A stretch of DNA of 64,000 nucleotides. Source: Thalassolituus sp. UBA1087 (GTDB lineage: Bacteria > Pseudomonadota > Gammaproteobacteria > Pseudomonadales > Oceanobacteraceae). Position 1 is the first letter of the stretch; each line of letters opens with the position of its first letter. The translations under genes were made by a program, and so were the position numbers. Below are positions 52,209 through 61,598 of this stretch, piece after piece. The DNA lies in assembly GCA_002314145.1 (NCBI GenBank), contig DCCG01000015.1:44384-108383 (forward strand), given 5' to 3'. Under the pieces are notes generated by a model, which had not been told where the DNA came from, made no database searches, and saw nothing but the letters and a program-made list of their open reading frames with translations.

Positions 52209-52872
52209 CACCGGGTACACCGAAGGATTCGGAATCGGCCGGATTTTTTGCCCGGGTTACATAGGCCGCCATCTGAGGTTCGTACAGGGTCCACAGATTT
52301 TCCAGTTCGGTTAATGGTTCTTCATGCCAGTCCACACGAAGATCAATAACCGGCCATTCAGGTTCACCACTGATCAGAACACCGGCAGAATGCAATGGTC
52401 CCATTTCACCGCCAGCCGCCAGTCCCGCCTGTAATGCTTTAATCAGACGCAGGGGAAACGCTTCCTCGCTGGATTCAAAGTACGCCACCATGGCTGCCGG
52501 GACTTTATCGTTGGCCAGCAGGTTGCCCAGCGCCAGACAGTGTTTACCACTGGCCATGGCATGAATTCCCAGAGCGTGTTCGCCACTGAACATGGCTTTT
52601 TCATCCTGCATATTCAGCATGCCCAGCTGTCGCCATTGCAGCCCGGGGTCCTGCTGATGGAAAGCCTGCAGAATATCGTCTGGTTTCTGTCCGTTGGCCA
52701 TAGCTTCCAGTGCCGCAGGGCCAAGATCCGGATTGGTGACATTCTGGGTTAACGCGACCCCGGTACCGGTTTTTACAAAGGCACAGCGACTGGCAACACA
52801 GATACTGGATGAGGTAATAACACAACCAGCCATACCGGTTTGCGGATCAATGGCAGCAACCGAAAATGTCAT
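52201..52872 (-). CDS. DUF1028 protein, predicted Ntn-hydrolase
   Basis: A 223-residue protein of the DUF1028 family (COG3342), which structures place in the N-terminal-nucleophile hydrolase fold. MTFSVAAIDPQTGMAGCVIT at the start offers Thr2 or Ser4 as nucleophile after Met removal; GVALTQNVTNPDLGPAALEAM near residue 39 and GNLLA near residue 117 are typical. The last ~35 residues form a short extension. It starts two bases after the RidA stop and overlaps the M20 gene. No reaction is established for the family; an amide bond hydrolysis in the same pathway is plausible. Confidence 0.85.
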   Translation of the reverse strand: MTFSVAAIDPQTGMAGCVITSSSICVASRCAFVKTGTGVALTQNVTNPDLGPAALEAMANGQKPDDILQAFHQQDPGLQWRQLGMLNMQDEKAMFSGEHALGIHAMASGKHCLALGNLLANDKVPAAMVAYFESSEEAFPLRLIKALQAGLAAGGEMGPLHSAGVLISGEPEWPVIDLRVDWHEEPLTELENLWTLYEPQMAAYVTRAKNPADSESFGVPGDE

Positions 52873-52874
52873 CT

Positions 52875-53288
52875 TCAGGCCTCCGGAATAACAGCAATAA
52901 CATCAATTTCCATCAACCATTCCGGCTGTGCCAGACCGGCAACCACCAGACCGGTTGAAATAGGAAAAACGCCTTTCAGCCATTTACCTACTTCACGGTA
53001 AACCGGTTCACGGAAGCGCGGGTCGGTAATATATGTGGTGGTTTTAACAATGTGGCTGAGATCAGATCCGGCTTCTTCCAGCAGTTGCTTCACGTTTTTC
53101 ATTGCCTGTTCCGCCTGCGCCTGAGGGTTACCAAGGCCGACCAGATTACCGTCGAAATCGGTTCCTACCTGGCCACGGACATAAACTGTATTGCCCGCTT
53201 TGACGGCCTGGCAAAGGTCATTATCCAGTGTCTGGTTAGGGTAGGTTTCCTTGGTGTTAAACATACGGATGCGTTCGTGAACGGGCAT
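52875..53288 (-). CDS. RidA/YjgF-family enamine/imine deaminase
   Basis: A 137-residue RidA-superfamily protein. The conserved core shows VYVRGQVGTDFDGNLVG (residue ~35), AMKNVKQLLEEAGSDLSHIVKTTTYITDPR and the C-terminal EWLMEIDVIAVIPE. The Arg that RidA uses for imine hydrolysis is not clearly in its usual place, as in several Rid subfamilies. The start at 53288 has GAGGA upstream; the longer frame is spurious. It heads the RidA-DUF1028-M20 gene set and may handle imines made by the nearby aminotransferase or monooxygenase. Confidence 0.88.
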   Translation of the reverse strand: MPVHERIRMFNTKETYPNQTLDNDLCQAVKAGNTVYVRGQVGTDFDGNLVGLGNPQAQAEQAMKNVKQLLEEAGSDLSHIVKTTTYITDPRFREPVYREVGKWLKGVFPISTGLVVAGLAQPEWLMEIDVIAVIPEA

Positions 53289-53537
53289 TTTATGGTCCTC
53301 GTGAATTAACTTTGGCTCTGCGTCATGATGCCTGTCCGCACACTGGAGCGGAGATCGGAAACGGAGATCCGCAGATGACACAGAGACAGAGCAAAAGAGT
53401 ATGAAATTGCAGCGGTGGGTTAAAATAAAATTAACTGAGGCTGTGGATAAAAAAACAGAATAATGGCCACAGCCGGTCACCGGAGGCAGAACGCAGCAAC
53501 GAGCGTCTGTCCCGGCAATGACCGGATTGCCTGATGA

Positions 53538-55022
53538 TCAGTCCAGTTTAATCCAGGTTGTTTTCAGCTGGGTAAACTTATCCAGAGCGTGCAGGGATAA
53601 ATCCCGCCCGAACCCGGATTGTTTATAGCCCCCGAAAGGGGTGGAGAAGTCAATCGCGTCGACCGTATTGACTGAAACCGTGCCGGCACGCAGTGCGGCG
53701 GAGACCCGGTGTACGCGGGAAATATTCTGACTCCAGACTGAAGCGGCCAGACCGTAGACGGAATTATTGGCAATATGGATGGCTTCTTCTTCACTGTCGA
53801 AACCAATCACCACCGCCACAGGACCGAAAACTTCTTCGGTCGCAATTTCCATCGCCGGATCAACATCGGTGAATATCGTGGGTTGCACACAGCAGCCATT
53901 GTGCAGGGTGTTACCACCGGTCAGCAGTCGCGCACCGTCCTGTCCTGCACGCTCAATAAAGCCGGTGATGCGCTCTACCTGAGTTTTATCAACAATCGCG
54001 CCCACTTCGGTGTCTGCTTCCAGCGGATCGCCCACCACCAGTTTCTCTGCGGCTGCACTGAAGGCCTTAACAAATGCTTCTTTAATGCGGTTATCGACCA
54101 GAATGCGCGAATTGGCGGAACAGATTTCGCCCTGGTTGGAGAAAATTCCGGCGACGGCCCCGGCCACTGCGGCGTCAAAATCGCAGTCGGCAAAGATCAG
54201 GTTCGGGCTTTTGCCGCCGGTTTCCGGCCATACCGGTTTCATATTAGAGTCGGCGGAATAACGCATAAAGATTTTGCCCACCGCTGTGGAGCCGGTAAAA
54301 GCAATACAGTCGACGTCCATATGCAGCCCCAGCGCCTGACCGGCGACTTCACCACGGCCGGGAATAATATTTAACACCCCGGCGGGAAGTCCGGCTTTAA
54401 TGGCCAGTTCGGCTACCCGCAGAATTGTATGCGGTGATTGTTCTGCGGGTTTTAAAACCACTGAGTTACCGGCAATTAAAGCAGGCGCCAGTTTCCAGGC
54501 GGCGATATCGAGTGGGAAATTCCAGGGAACGACGGCACCGACAACCCCGATGGGCTCACGGGTGATGGTGGCAAAATTATTACCGTCGGTAGGAGCCACT
54601 TCACCGTATAGTTTATCAATAGCTTCGGCGTACCATTCAAAGCAGGCTGCTGAGCCCGGGATGTCAAGATTCAGTGACGTCAGTACCGGTTTACCCATGT
54701 TCAGGGTTTCCAGCAGAGCCAGTTCATGCATTTCATCGCGGATCAGGTCGGCCAGTTTTTTCATCACGGCTTTGCGTGCTGCCGGTGACTGATTGCGCCA
54801 TACGCCGCTGTCAAAGGTACGGCGTGCCGCTGCCACAGCTTTATCCACGTCGGCGTCCTGACAGGCGGCCATATTAACCAGCAGCTCACCGTTGGCCGGG
54901 TTGGTGACCGGATAGGTTGCATTGCCTTCTGCGTTAACGTACTCACCATCAATAAATGCTTTGTCCTGCAGGGTAATCTTCTGTGCCAGCGATTCCCACC
55001 AGGCTTTATTCAGTTCAGACAT
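53538..55022 (-). CDS. PuuC-like aldehyde dehydrogenase
   Basis: A 494-residue NAD(P)-dependent aldehyde dehydrogenase. The catalytic Cys301 is in NQGEICSANSRI and Glu267 in WPETGGKSPN; FTGSTAVGK is the nucleotide loop near residue 242. It aligns along its length with E. coli PuuC (gamma-glutamyl-aminobutyraldehyde dehydrogenase), for example YAEAIDKLYGEVAPT and SLHALDKFTQLKTTWI. It would oxidise an omega-semialdehyde produced by an aminotransferase, which is encoded divergently nearby. The LysR gene ends 50 bp upstream on the same strand; RidA starts 249 bp downstream. Confidence 0.93.
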   Translation of the reverse strand: MSELNKAWWESLAQKITLQDKAFIDGEYVNAEGNATYPVTNPANGELLVNMAACQDADVDKAVAAARRTFDSGVWRNQSPAARKAVMKKLADLIRDEMHELALLETLNMGKPVLTSLNLDIPGSAACFEWYAEAIDKLYGEVAPTDGNNFATITREPIGVVGAVVPWNFPLDIAAWKLAPALIAGNSVVLKPAEQSPHTILRVAELAIKAGLPAGVLNIIPGRGEVAGQALGLHMDVDCIAFTGSTAVGKIFMRYSADSNMKPVWPETGGKSPNLIFADCDFDAAVAGAVAGIFSNQGEICSANSRILVDNRIKEAFVKAFSAAAEKLVVGDPLEADTEVGAIVDKTQVERITGFIERAGQDGARLLTGGNTLHNGCCVQPTIFTDVDPAMEIATEEVFGPVAVVIGFDSEEEAIHIANNSVYGLAASVWSQNISRVHRVSAALRAGTVSVNTVDAIDFSTPFGGYKQSGFGRDLSLHALDKFTQLKTTWIKLD

Positions 55023-55072
55023 CGGCTGAAAACTCCACCGTCAAATTTTTTCCAATCAAATCATGTTTGCGG

Positions 55073-56083
55073 TTAACCGCCTATACGGATTTCCTGTGCA
55101 GTGTTTTTGTTTTTCTGATCCAGACCCGGCGTCACCAGGGCAGTGTCCTCTGCGTCCTGTGTTCCACTATTGTTTTGTTCTTCGGCCACGGAATCCTGCA
55201 AAAGCTCAATAAACGCCTGGGCTGCCGGAGTGAGATGAGACTGAGCCAGTTTAACCACCCCCATTGTGAGGGGGGTCAGTTCTTCATCAATCGGGATCGC
55301 CTTAAGGCGTGAGCCGTCCAGCGCGGTATCGCTGGACAGTGGCATATTAAACAGGGAATAACCAAAACCATTGGCGACCATGCCACGGGCCATGGTTAAT
55401 GACTGCGTGCGGTAGCGGCACTCCGGGCGCAGATCGCGGGAAATAAACAGCGACATAAAGTACTGGCGGCTGACGGGCCAGTCGAGCATCACCATGGGCA
55501 GCTCTGCCAGTTCTGTGATGGAGACTGAATCGCGTCCGGCCAGTTCGTGGTCGCGGCTCACCACGGCAAATGGTGGTAAGGATACCAGCGGCTGAAATTC
55601 AATATTGGCCGGCAGTTCCATGTCGTAAGTAATGCCGATCTCGTAATTACAATCGAGGATATTCTGAATCAGTTCTTTCTGTGGCATCTCCTGGCAGTCC
55701 ACATATACATCCGGATAACGGCCGACAAACTCTTTAATCAGCGCCGGCATCATCAGTGAGGTAAAAGTGGGAAAGCCAACGATATTCAGAGTGCCTGAAA
55801 TGTCGCTGCCGAGACTGCCGGCAAAATGCGAAAGGTCTTCAGCTTCTTTTAACAGCTTACGTGCGCGGCGATAGAACTGCTGTCCCTGGGGCGTCAGGCT
55901 GAGCCCCTGTGCGTGGTGGCGGATAAACAGCTGCAGGCCAGTGACTTCTTCAAGATGCAGGATCGCGGATGAAATCGAAGGCTGGGATACGTACAGAAGT
56001 TCGGCGGCTTTCGTGACGCTGCGGTGTTCGCCGGCCACTGTAAAATAGCGCAGTTGTTTCAGGGTGAAATTCATCATACTCAT
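55073..56083 (-). CDS. LysR-family transcriptional regulator
   Basis: A 336-residue LysR regulator. The N-terminal winged helix reads TLKQLRYFTVAGEHRSVTKAAELLYVSQPSISSAILHLE (about residues 6-44); the rest is a periplasmic-binding-like co-inducer domain (LNIVGFPTFTSLMMPALIKEF near residue 97). A Gln/Asn/Asp-rich tail of ~30 residues follows. The start at 56083 gives the usual LysR N terminus; the frame extends 52 codons further with no matching sequence. It sits between the aldehyde dehydrogenase and the divergent aminotransferase, facing a 426-bp gap with 20-bp tandem repeats, the classic place for a LysR to control both arms. Confidence 0.92.
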   Translation of the reverse strand: MSMMNFTLKQLRYFTVAGEHRSVTKAAELLYVSQPSISSAILHLEEVTGLQLFIRHHAQGLSLTPQGQQFYRRARKLLKEAEDLSHFAGSLGSDISGTLNIVGFPTFTSLMMPALIKEFVGRYPDVYVDCQEMPQKELIQNILDCNYEIGITYDMELPANIEFQPLVSLPPFAVVSRDHELAGRDSVSITELAELPMVMLDWPVSRQYFMSLFISRDLRPECRYRTQSLTMARGMVANGFGYSLFNMPLSSDTALDGSRLKAIPIDEELTPLTMGVVKLAQSHLTPAAQAFIELLQDSVAEEQNNSGTQDAEDTALVTPGLDQKNKNTAQEIRIGG

Positions 56084-56509
56084 GGTCTGCCTGCCTGGGA
56101 TCACTGGGTTTGTCGTCTGCTTTACCATCCCTGGCCGGTACTTACGGATTCTGTGACATCCGTATAGAAAATTCTGATTCAATTCACATACCGCAGAATA
56201 AAAGCTGATGCATGGAGCCTGCCAATTCCTGAACCCCACGTTTTGTCGGGTTTTGACGCCAGTATGGGCCTGTTAATGCATTGCCTTGGGGCGCGGCGGG
56301 TTGTGGTGGGTTGTATTGGTGCGTAGCGGGTTGTATCGGTGCGTAGCGGGTTGTTTTGGTGCGTAATACCCTTGGTACCTGTGTGGTGCCTGTATTAAAT
56401 AAACCAATGCAGAAGCCATAAATATGCGATGGCAGTTATTAAGATGCTTTTGCTATCTTGAGCGCCGTTTACCGTGCCGCGGTTTTATTGATCTGTTCAG
56501 GAGTCAGCA
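56084..56509. promoter_or_regulatory. Divergent control region of the catabolic island
   Basis: No gene is seen. The region holds the tandem repeats at 56298-56367 and should contain the promoters of the LysR/aldehyde dehydrogenase genes and of the aminotransferase gene. AGGAG at 56500-56504 is the aminotransferase ribosome site. Confidence 0.6.
56298..56367. repeat. 20-bp tandem direct repeats (three copies plus a half)
   Basis: GGGTTGTATTGGTGCGTAGC (56308-56327), the same with one change (56328-56347), and a third copy with changes near its end (56348-56367), preceded by a partial copy GGGTTGTGGT at 56298. The 20-bp period puts the copies on nearly the same face of the helix. Confidence 0.85.
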
Positions 56510-57847
56510 ATGAGCACCATTATTTATCCCATTACCAATCTTAAAACCGGGGTATCCCTGACCATTACCCGTGGTGAAGGTGTCTATGTGTATGATGATC
56601 AGGGCAATGAGTATCTCGAGGGAATGGCGGGTCTGTGGTGTACCGCGCTGGGTTACAACAATGGTGAACTGATTGAAGCGGCCACCCGGCAGATGCATGA
56701 GCTGTCTTATGCGTCTATGTTCTTCGGTAAGAGTCATCCGACAGGCCAGGCTCTGGGCGAAAAACTGGCGGCCATGGTGCCGGTAAAAGATGCCCATATT
56801 TTCTTCGGTAACTCCGGCAGTGACGCCAATGATACGCAGATGAAAATGTTGCGTTATTACTTTAATGCGATCGGTAAACCAGAAAAGAAAAAAATCATTG
56901 CCCGGGAAAGTTCTTATCACGGTATTACCCTAGGGGCGGCCTGTTTGACCGGGCTGGAAGTGAACCATACCAATTTTGATCTGCCGGTCAGTGAGTTGGG
57001 TATTATCCGCACCGATGCACCGTTTTATTACCGTAATCATCTGCCCGGTGAGAGCGAAGATCAGTTTGTCGACCGTATCGTTAATCATCTGGAAGAACAG
57101 ATTCTCGCCGAAGGCCCGGAAACCATTGCGGCCTTTATTGCAGAACCGGTGACCGGCGCCAGTGGTGTTATCGTGGCACCGGATGGCTATTACGAAAAAG
57201 TCCGGGCGCTGCTCAATAAGTACGATATTTTCTTCTGGGCCGATGAAGTGATTACCGGATTTGGCCGTACGGGTAACGCCTTTGGCTGTGAAACCATGAA
57301 CATTGGTGCACCGGATATGATGAGTGTGGCCAAGCAGTTATCCTCGGCGTATCAGCCAATCAGTGCAGCGATAATCCGCGGAGATATGTACGACGCAATG
57401 GTCGAACCCAGCAACCAGATAGGCGTATTCGGCCACGGCTATACCTACTCCTGTCATCCGGTCGCCGCCGCGGTGGCGCTGAAAACACTGGAGATTTATG
57501 AGCGCGATCATATCTTCGTCAAAGCCGCTGAGCGCGGTCGTTATCTGCAGCAGAAGCTGCAGGGTTTCCTCGGACATCCTCTGGTCGGCGAAGTACGCGG
57601 GCGGGGGCTGATGGCTGCGGTGGAATTACAGAATCATAAAACCCATGCCGCTTTCCCGATGGAAGTCCCCGGCTTTCTGCGTCAGGCCTGTCAGGACGAA
57701 GGACTGATTCTGCGTGATGTCGGCACGGCAATCGCTTTCTGCCCCCCGCTGATCATCACGCCACAACAGATTGATGAAATGGCCGATAAATTCGGTAAAG
57801 CGCTGGATGTCACGCTGCAGTGGGTCACTCAGCAGGGTCTGTGCTGA
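56510..57847 (+). CDS. Class III PLP-dependent omega-aminotransferase
   Basis: A 445-residue aminotransferase of the subgroup II/class III type, which moves terminal amino groups of polyamines, omega-amino acids or beta-alanine to pyruvate or 2-oxoglutarate. The PLP-binding Lys275 is in MSVAKQLSSAYQPIS; VFFWADEVITGFGRTG supplies the ring-stacking Asp; HIFFGNSGSDANDTQMKML near residue 97 binds phosphate. A good AGGAG lies upstream. It reads divergently from the LysR regulator and is followed 88 bp later by the HyuAB fusion gene. With the aldehyde dehydrogenase it makes the standard amine-to-acid pair. Confidence 0.92.
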   Translation: MSTIIYPITNLKTGVSLTITRGEGVYVYDDQGNEYLEGMAGLWCTALGYNNGELIEAATRQMHELSYASMFFGKSHPTGQALGEKLAAMVPVKDAHIFFGNSGSDANDTQMKMLRYYFNAIGKPEKKKIIARESSYHGITLGAACLTGLEVNHTNFDLPVSELGIIRTDAPFYYRNHLPGESEDQFVDRIVNHLEEQILAEGPETIAAFIAEPVTGASGVIVAPDGYYEKVRALLNKYDIFFWADEVITGFGRTGNAFGCETMNIGAPDMMSVAKQLSSAYQPISAAIIRGDMYDAMVEPSNQIGVFGHGYTYSCHPVAAAVALKTLEIYERDHIFVKAAERGRYLQQKLQGFLGHPLVGEVRGRGLMAAVELQNHKTHAAFPMEVPGFLRQACQDEGLILRDVGTAIAFCPPLIITPQQIDEMADKFGKALDVTLQWVTQQGLC

Positions 57848-57935
57848 CACGCCTGCATGACCGGCTGGCAGGATGAAGCCAGACAGCGGCTGAGGTAAGA
57901 TAAGCGGCTCTTTTGTCTGCTGTTGTGATTTTGCT

Positions 57936-60900
57936 ATGCCAGCCAACCCTTCCCATGCCGATTGGCAGTTCTGGATTGACCGCGGCGGTACCTTTACCGA
58001 TATCGTCGCCCTGACGCCACAGGGTGAACTGCTGACCCACAAGCTTCTGTCGGAAAATCCCCGGCACTATGCGGATGCGGCGGTGGAAGGTGTGCGGCGT
58101 CTGCAGGCGCAGCATGCTCAGCTTCCTCAGCAGATTGCCAGCGTAAAAATGGGCACCACGGTAGCCACCAATGCTTTGCTGGAACGCAAAGGCGAAAAGA
58201 CCGCATTATTCATCACCGCCGGACTGCGCGATCAGTTACGCATTGGCTATCAGACGCGGCCGGATATCTTTGCCATCCGTATTGATAAACCTCTTCCATT
58301 GTATGATCGCGTGTACGAAGTGCCGGAGCGTATTCTGGCAGATGGCCGTAAGGATTATCCACTGGACGAAGAAGCCCTGCTGGTACAGTTGCTGGAGGCG
58401 CAGCAGGCCGGATATCAGAGTATCGCCGTGGTGCTGATGCATGCTTATAAATACCCGCAGCATGAACAGCGTATCGGCGAGCTGGCGCAGCAGCTGGGTT
58501 TTAAACATATATCCCTCAGTCACCGCATCAGTCCGTTAATTAAACTGGTGCCGCGCGGCGATACCACGGTAGCCGATGCTTATCTGTCACCGGTGCTGCG
58601 TCACTATGTCGGCCAGGTTAGCAGCGCCTTGCCTCCGTCACAGCTGCAGTTTATGCAGTCCAATGGCGGGCTGGTGGATGCCGCTGAATTTCAGGGTAAA
58701 GACGCCGTGCTGTCCGGCCCGGCCGGTGGTGTGGTAGGTATGGTAAAAACAGCCCGGGCTGACGGTTTTAACCGGGTGATCGGTTTTGATATGGGGGGCA
58801 CCTCTACAGATGTCAGTCATTATGCCGGCAATGACGGTGAGCTCAGTGAGCCGGAGCGCACCGAACTGACCGACGTTAACGGTCTGCACCTGCGCGTCCC
58901 TATGATGAATATCCATACGGTGGCTGCCGGCGGCGGCTCAGTGGTGCATTTTTCCGATGGCCGTTTTCAGGTCGGCCCCCACAGCGCCGGTGCGTATCCC
59001 GGTCCTGCCTGTTATCGCAATGGTGGCCCGCTGACGGTGACGGATTGCAATGTTTTATTGGGCAAACTGCAGCCGCAGCATTTTCCTGCGGTGTTTGGTC
59101 CACAACAGAATCAGCCACTTGACAGTGAGGTGGTGGCCGACAGGTTCCGCGAGCTGGCAGCTGAGGTAAAACGTCAGAGCGGGCGCGACTATTCTGCTGA
59201 AGAAATGGCGCGCAGTTTTCTCGCCATTGCAGTGGATAATATGGCGCTGGCGGTGAAAAAAATTTCGGTACAGCGTGGTTATGATGTACGTGATTACGTG
59301 CTGAATGCCTTTGGCGGCGCCGGTGCTCAGCACGCCTGTCTGGTGGCTGATGCGCTGAGTATGAATAAAGTATACCTGCACCCGTTTGCCGGTGTGTTAT
59401 CGGCGTTTGGCATTGGTCTGGCAGAGCAGCGCTGGTTGCAGGATGAAGCCATCGAACAGCCATTAAACGAGCGTGCGGTGATGCTGGCAGAACAGAAAGT
59501 AACAGCATTGCTGCAGCAGCGTATGTCATCGCCTGAGGCGCAAATGCACAGTGAAAAGCGTGTGATAAAACGCGCCTACCTGCGTTACAGCGGCTCCGAT
59601 ACACAGATTCTGGTGGCACTTGAACGCGCTGATTTAATGCAGCAGGCATTTGAACAGGAACATAAAAAACTGTTCGGTTTTATTACCCGGGATAAATCTC
59701 TGCTGCTGGATGCGGTACAGCTGGAGGTTATTTCCGGCGGTCAGCCGGTTCCGGATATTCCTGCCGCAGAAAATCAGGCGGGCGATGAGCAGGCGTTGCC
59801 ATCGGCCAATCTGTATCTGTGTGGTGAATGGCAGCAGGTGCCGGTTTACCCGCGCACGCAATTAGGCATTAATGAATCTTACCCGGGGCCGTTATTAATC
59901 ACGGACAATAACAGCACGATTGTCGTGGAACCTGGCTGGCATCTGCGCGTATTAACATCCGGTGCTTTGTTGCTGGATAAAAAACCACAGGCTGCAGCAC
60001 CTGCGGATCATTATTCGCCGCATAAAAAACCGGAGACGGCGCCCGTCCGTGATCCTGTCCAGCTGGAAATCTTCAATAATGTTTTTATGTCAGTTGCCGA
60101 GCAAATGGGCTTTGTTCTGGAAAAGACCGCCAGCAGCGTCAATATCAAAGAGCGGCTCGACTTTTCCTGTGCTCTGTTTGACCGCAAGGGGGAGCTGGTG
60201 GCCAATGCACCACATATTCCCGTTCATCTGGGCTCCATGAGTGAAAGCATCAAAGTGGTTATGCGCGACCACCGAGATATGCAGCCGGGGGATGCCTTTG
60301 TATTAAATACCCCTTATAACGGCGGTACTCATCTGCCGGATGTGACTGTGGTAAAACCTGTCTTTATTGCCCCGCTGGATGCTCATCGCGGCGCAGATTT
60401 TTACGTTGCTGCACGGGGCCATCATGCGGATATCGGTGGCATCTCGCCGGGCTCCATGCCGGCCAACAGTCAGCATATTGAAGAAGAGGGCGTATTGCTC
60501 GACAACCTGGTGCTGATGCGTGGCGGTGAGCTGCAGGAAAGTGCCGTGCGGACGGCGTTATCGTCAGCCACCTGGCCGGCACGTAACCCGGATCAGAATA
60601 TTGCTGATCTGTCTGCTCAGCTGGCAGCCTGTGAAAAAGGCGTGACCGAACTGCAGGCACTGTGCGACCAGTATGGTCGCGATCAGGTGCAGGCGTATAT
60701 GCAATACGTCATGGACAACGCGGAAGAAAGCCTGCGTGCCTGTCTGGCGACCCTGCCATCCGGTCAGGCACGCGCACGCATGGATGACGGCACAGAATTC
60801 TGCGTACAGATTGAAGTCGATAATGCGGCCCGGACGGCCCGGGTTGATTTCACCGGGACACAATACCGCGCCGGTCAGAAGCAGCATCCGGGCAATTTTA

Positions 60901-61598
60901 ACGCGCCGACGTCAGTGGTCATGGCCGCAGTGCTGTATTGTTTCCGCGCGCTGGTGGCTCGCCCGATGCCGCTGAATGCCGGTTTTTTCCGTGCCCTTGA
61001 TGTGGTGGTGCCCGGGCAGTCGGTTGTCGCGCCACAGTATCCGGCAGCGGTCGTCTCAGGCAATGTGGAAACGGCGCAATATCTGGTGGATGTGGTGATG
61101 CAGGCGCTGGGGCTGATGGCCGGCAGCCAGGGAACCAATAATAATTTCACTTTCGGTGACGATACCCATCAGTACTATGAAACTTTATGTGGTGGCATTG
61201 GTGCCAGTGCGCTGGGAGACGGCGCCAGTGGTGTTCATGCGCACATGACGAATTCGCGTCTGACCGATCCGGAAATTCTGGAGCAGCGTTTTCCGGTTGT
61301 ACTGGAGCATTTCAGCCTGCGTCCTCAATCCGGTGGTGGCGGACGTCACCGCGGTGGTGATGGTGTTGAACGTCATATCCGTTTTCTCAAGCCCATGACG
61401 GCGAATATCATCAGTGGTCACCGGCGCGAGCCGGTGGCCGGCTTGCAGGGCGGGGCGGAAGGCAGGCCGGGCACTAATTTTATTGTGCGTCACGACCGCC
61501 GTCTCGAACCTCTGTCCGGCTGTGAGCAGGCGCAGATGCAGCCCGGCGATGTTTTCTGTATCCACACCCCGGGTGGTGGTGGTTACGGCGATGAATAA
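57936..61598 (+). CDS. Fused hydantoinase A/B protein (5-oxoprolinase-type ATP-dependent lactam hydrolase)
   Basis: A 1220-residue two-part enzyme. Residues about 8-680 are HyuA-like, with the ATPase-fold motifs IDRGGTFTDIVALTP (residue ~12), ATNALLERKGEKTALF and GFDMGGTSTDVS (residue ~285). Residues about 705-1215 are HyuB-like, starting at QLEIFNNVFMSVAEQMGFVL and including ERLDFSCALFDRKGELVANA and AARGHHADIGGISPGSMP. The fused form matches eukaryotic and bacterial 5-oxoprolinases; split relatives include N-methylhydantoinase, acetone carboxylase and caprolactamase. It should open a lactam or hydantoin ring with ATP. The neighbouring omega-aminotransferase and aldehyde dehydrogenase suggest the ring-opened product is an omega-amino acid. 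Substrate not determined. Confidence 0.93.
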   Translation: MPANPSHADWQFWIDRGGTFTDIVALTPQGELLTHKLLSENPRHYADAAVEGVRRLQAQHAQLPQQIASVKMGTTVATNALLERKGEKTALFITAGLRDQLRIGYQTRPDIFAIRIDKPLPLYDRVYEVPERILADGRKDYPLDEEALLVQLLEAQQAGYQSIAVVLMHAYKYPQHEQRIGELAQQLGFKHISLSHRISPLIKLVPRGDTTVADAYLSPVLRHYVGQVSSALPPSQLQFMQSNGGLVDAAEFQGKDAVLSGPAGGVVGMVKTARADGFNRVIGFDMGGTSTDVSHYAGNDGELSEPERTELTDVNGLHLRVPMMNIHTVAAGGGSVVHFSDGRFQVGPHSAGAYPGPACYRNGGPLTVTDCNVLLGKLQPQHFPAVFGPQQNQPLDSEVVADRFRELAAEVKRQSGRDYSAEEMARSFLAIAVDNMALAVKKISVQRGYDVRDYVLNAFGGAGAQHACLVADALSMNKVYLHPFAGVLSAFGIGLAEQRWLQDEAIEQPLNERAVMLAEQKVTALLQQRMSSPEAQMHSEKRVIKRAYLRYSGSDTQILVALERADLMQQAFEQEHKKLFGFITRDKSLLLDAVQLEVISGGQPVPDIPAAENQAGDEQALPSANLYLCGEWQQVPVYPRTQLGINESYPGPLLITDNNSTIVVEPGWHLRVLTSGALLLDKKPQAAAPADHYSPHKKPETAPVRDPVQLEIFNNVFMSVAEQMGFVLEKTASSVNIKERLDFSCALFDRKGELVANAPHIPVHLGSMSESIKVVMRDHRDMQPGDAFVLNTPYNGGTHLPDVTVVKPVFIAPLDAHRGADFYVAARGHHADIGGISPGSMPANSQHIEEEGVLLDNLVLMRGGELQESAVRTALSSATWPARNPDQNIADLSAQLAACEKGVTELQALCDQYGRDQVQAYMQYVMDNAEESLRACLATLPSGQARARMDDGTEFCVQIEVDNAARTARVDFTGTQYRAGQKQHPGNFNAPTSVVMAAVLYCFRALVARPMPLNAGFFRALDVVVPGQSVVAPQYPAAVVSGNVETAQYLVDVVMQALGLMAGSQGTNNNFTFGDDTHQYYETLCGGIGASALGDGASGVHAHMTNSRLTDPEILEQRFPVVLEHFSLRPQSGGGGRHRGGDGVERHIRFLKPMTANIISGHRREPVAGLQGGAEGRPGTNFIVRHDRRLEPLSGCEQAQMQPGDVFCIHTPGGGGYGDE

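Noticed and set aside
56298..56367. 20-bp repeats as a CRISPR array
   Set aside because: The copies are directly adjacent with no spacers and no cas genes are present.
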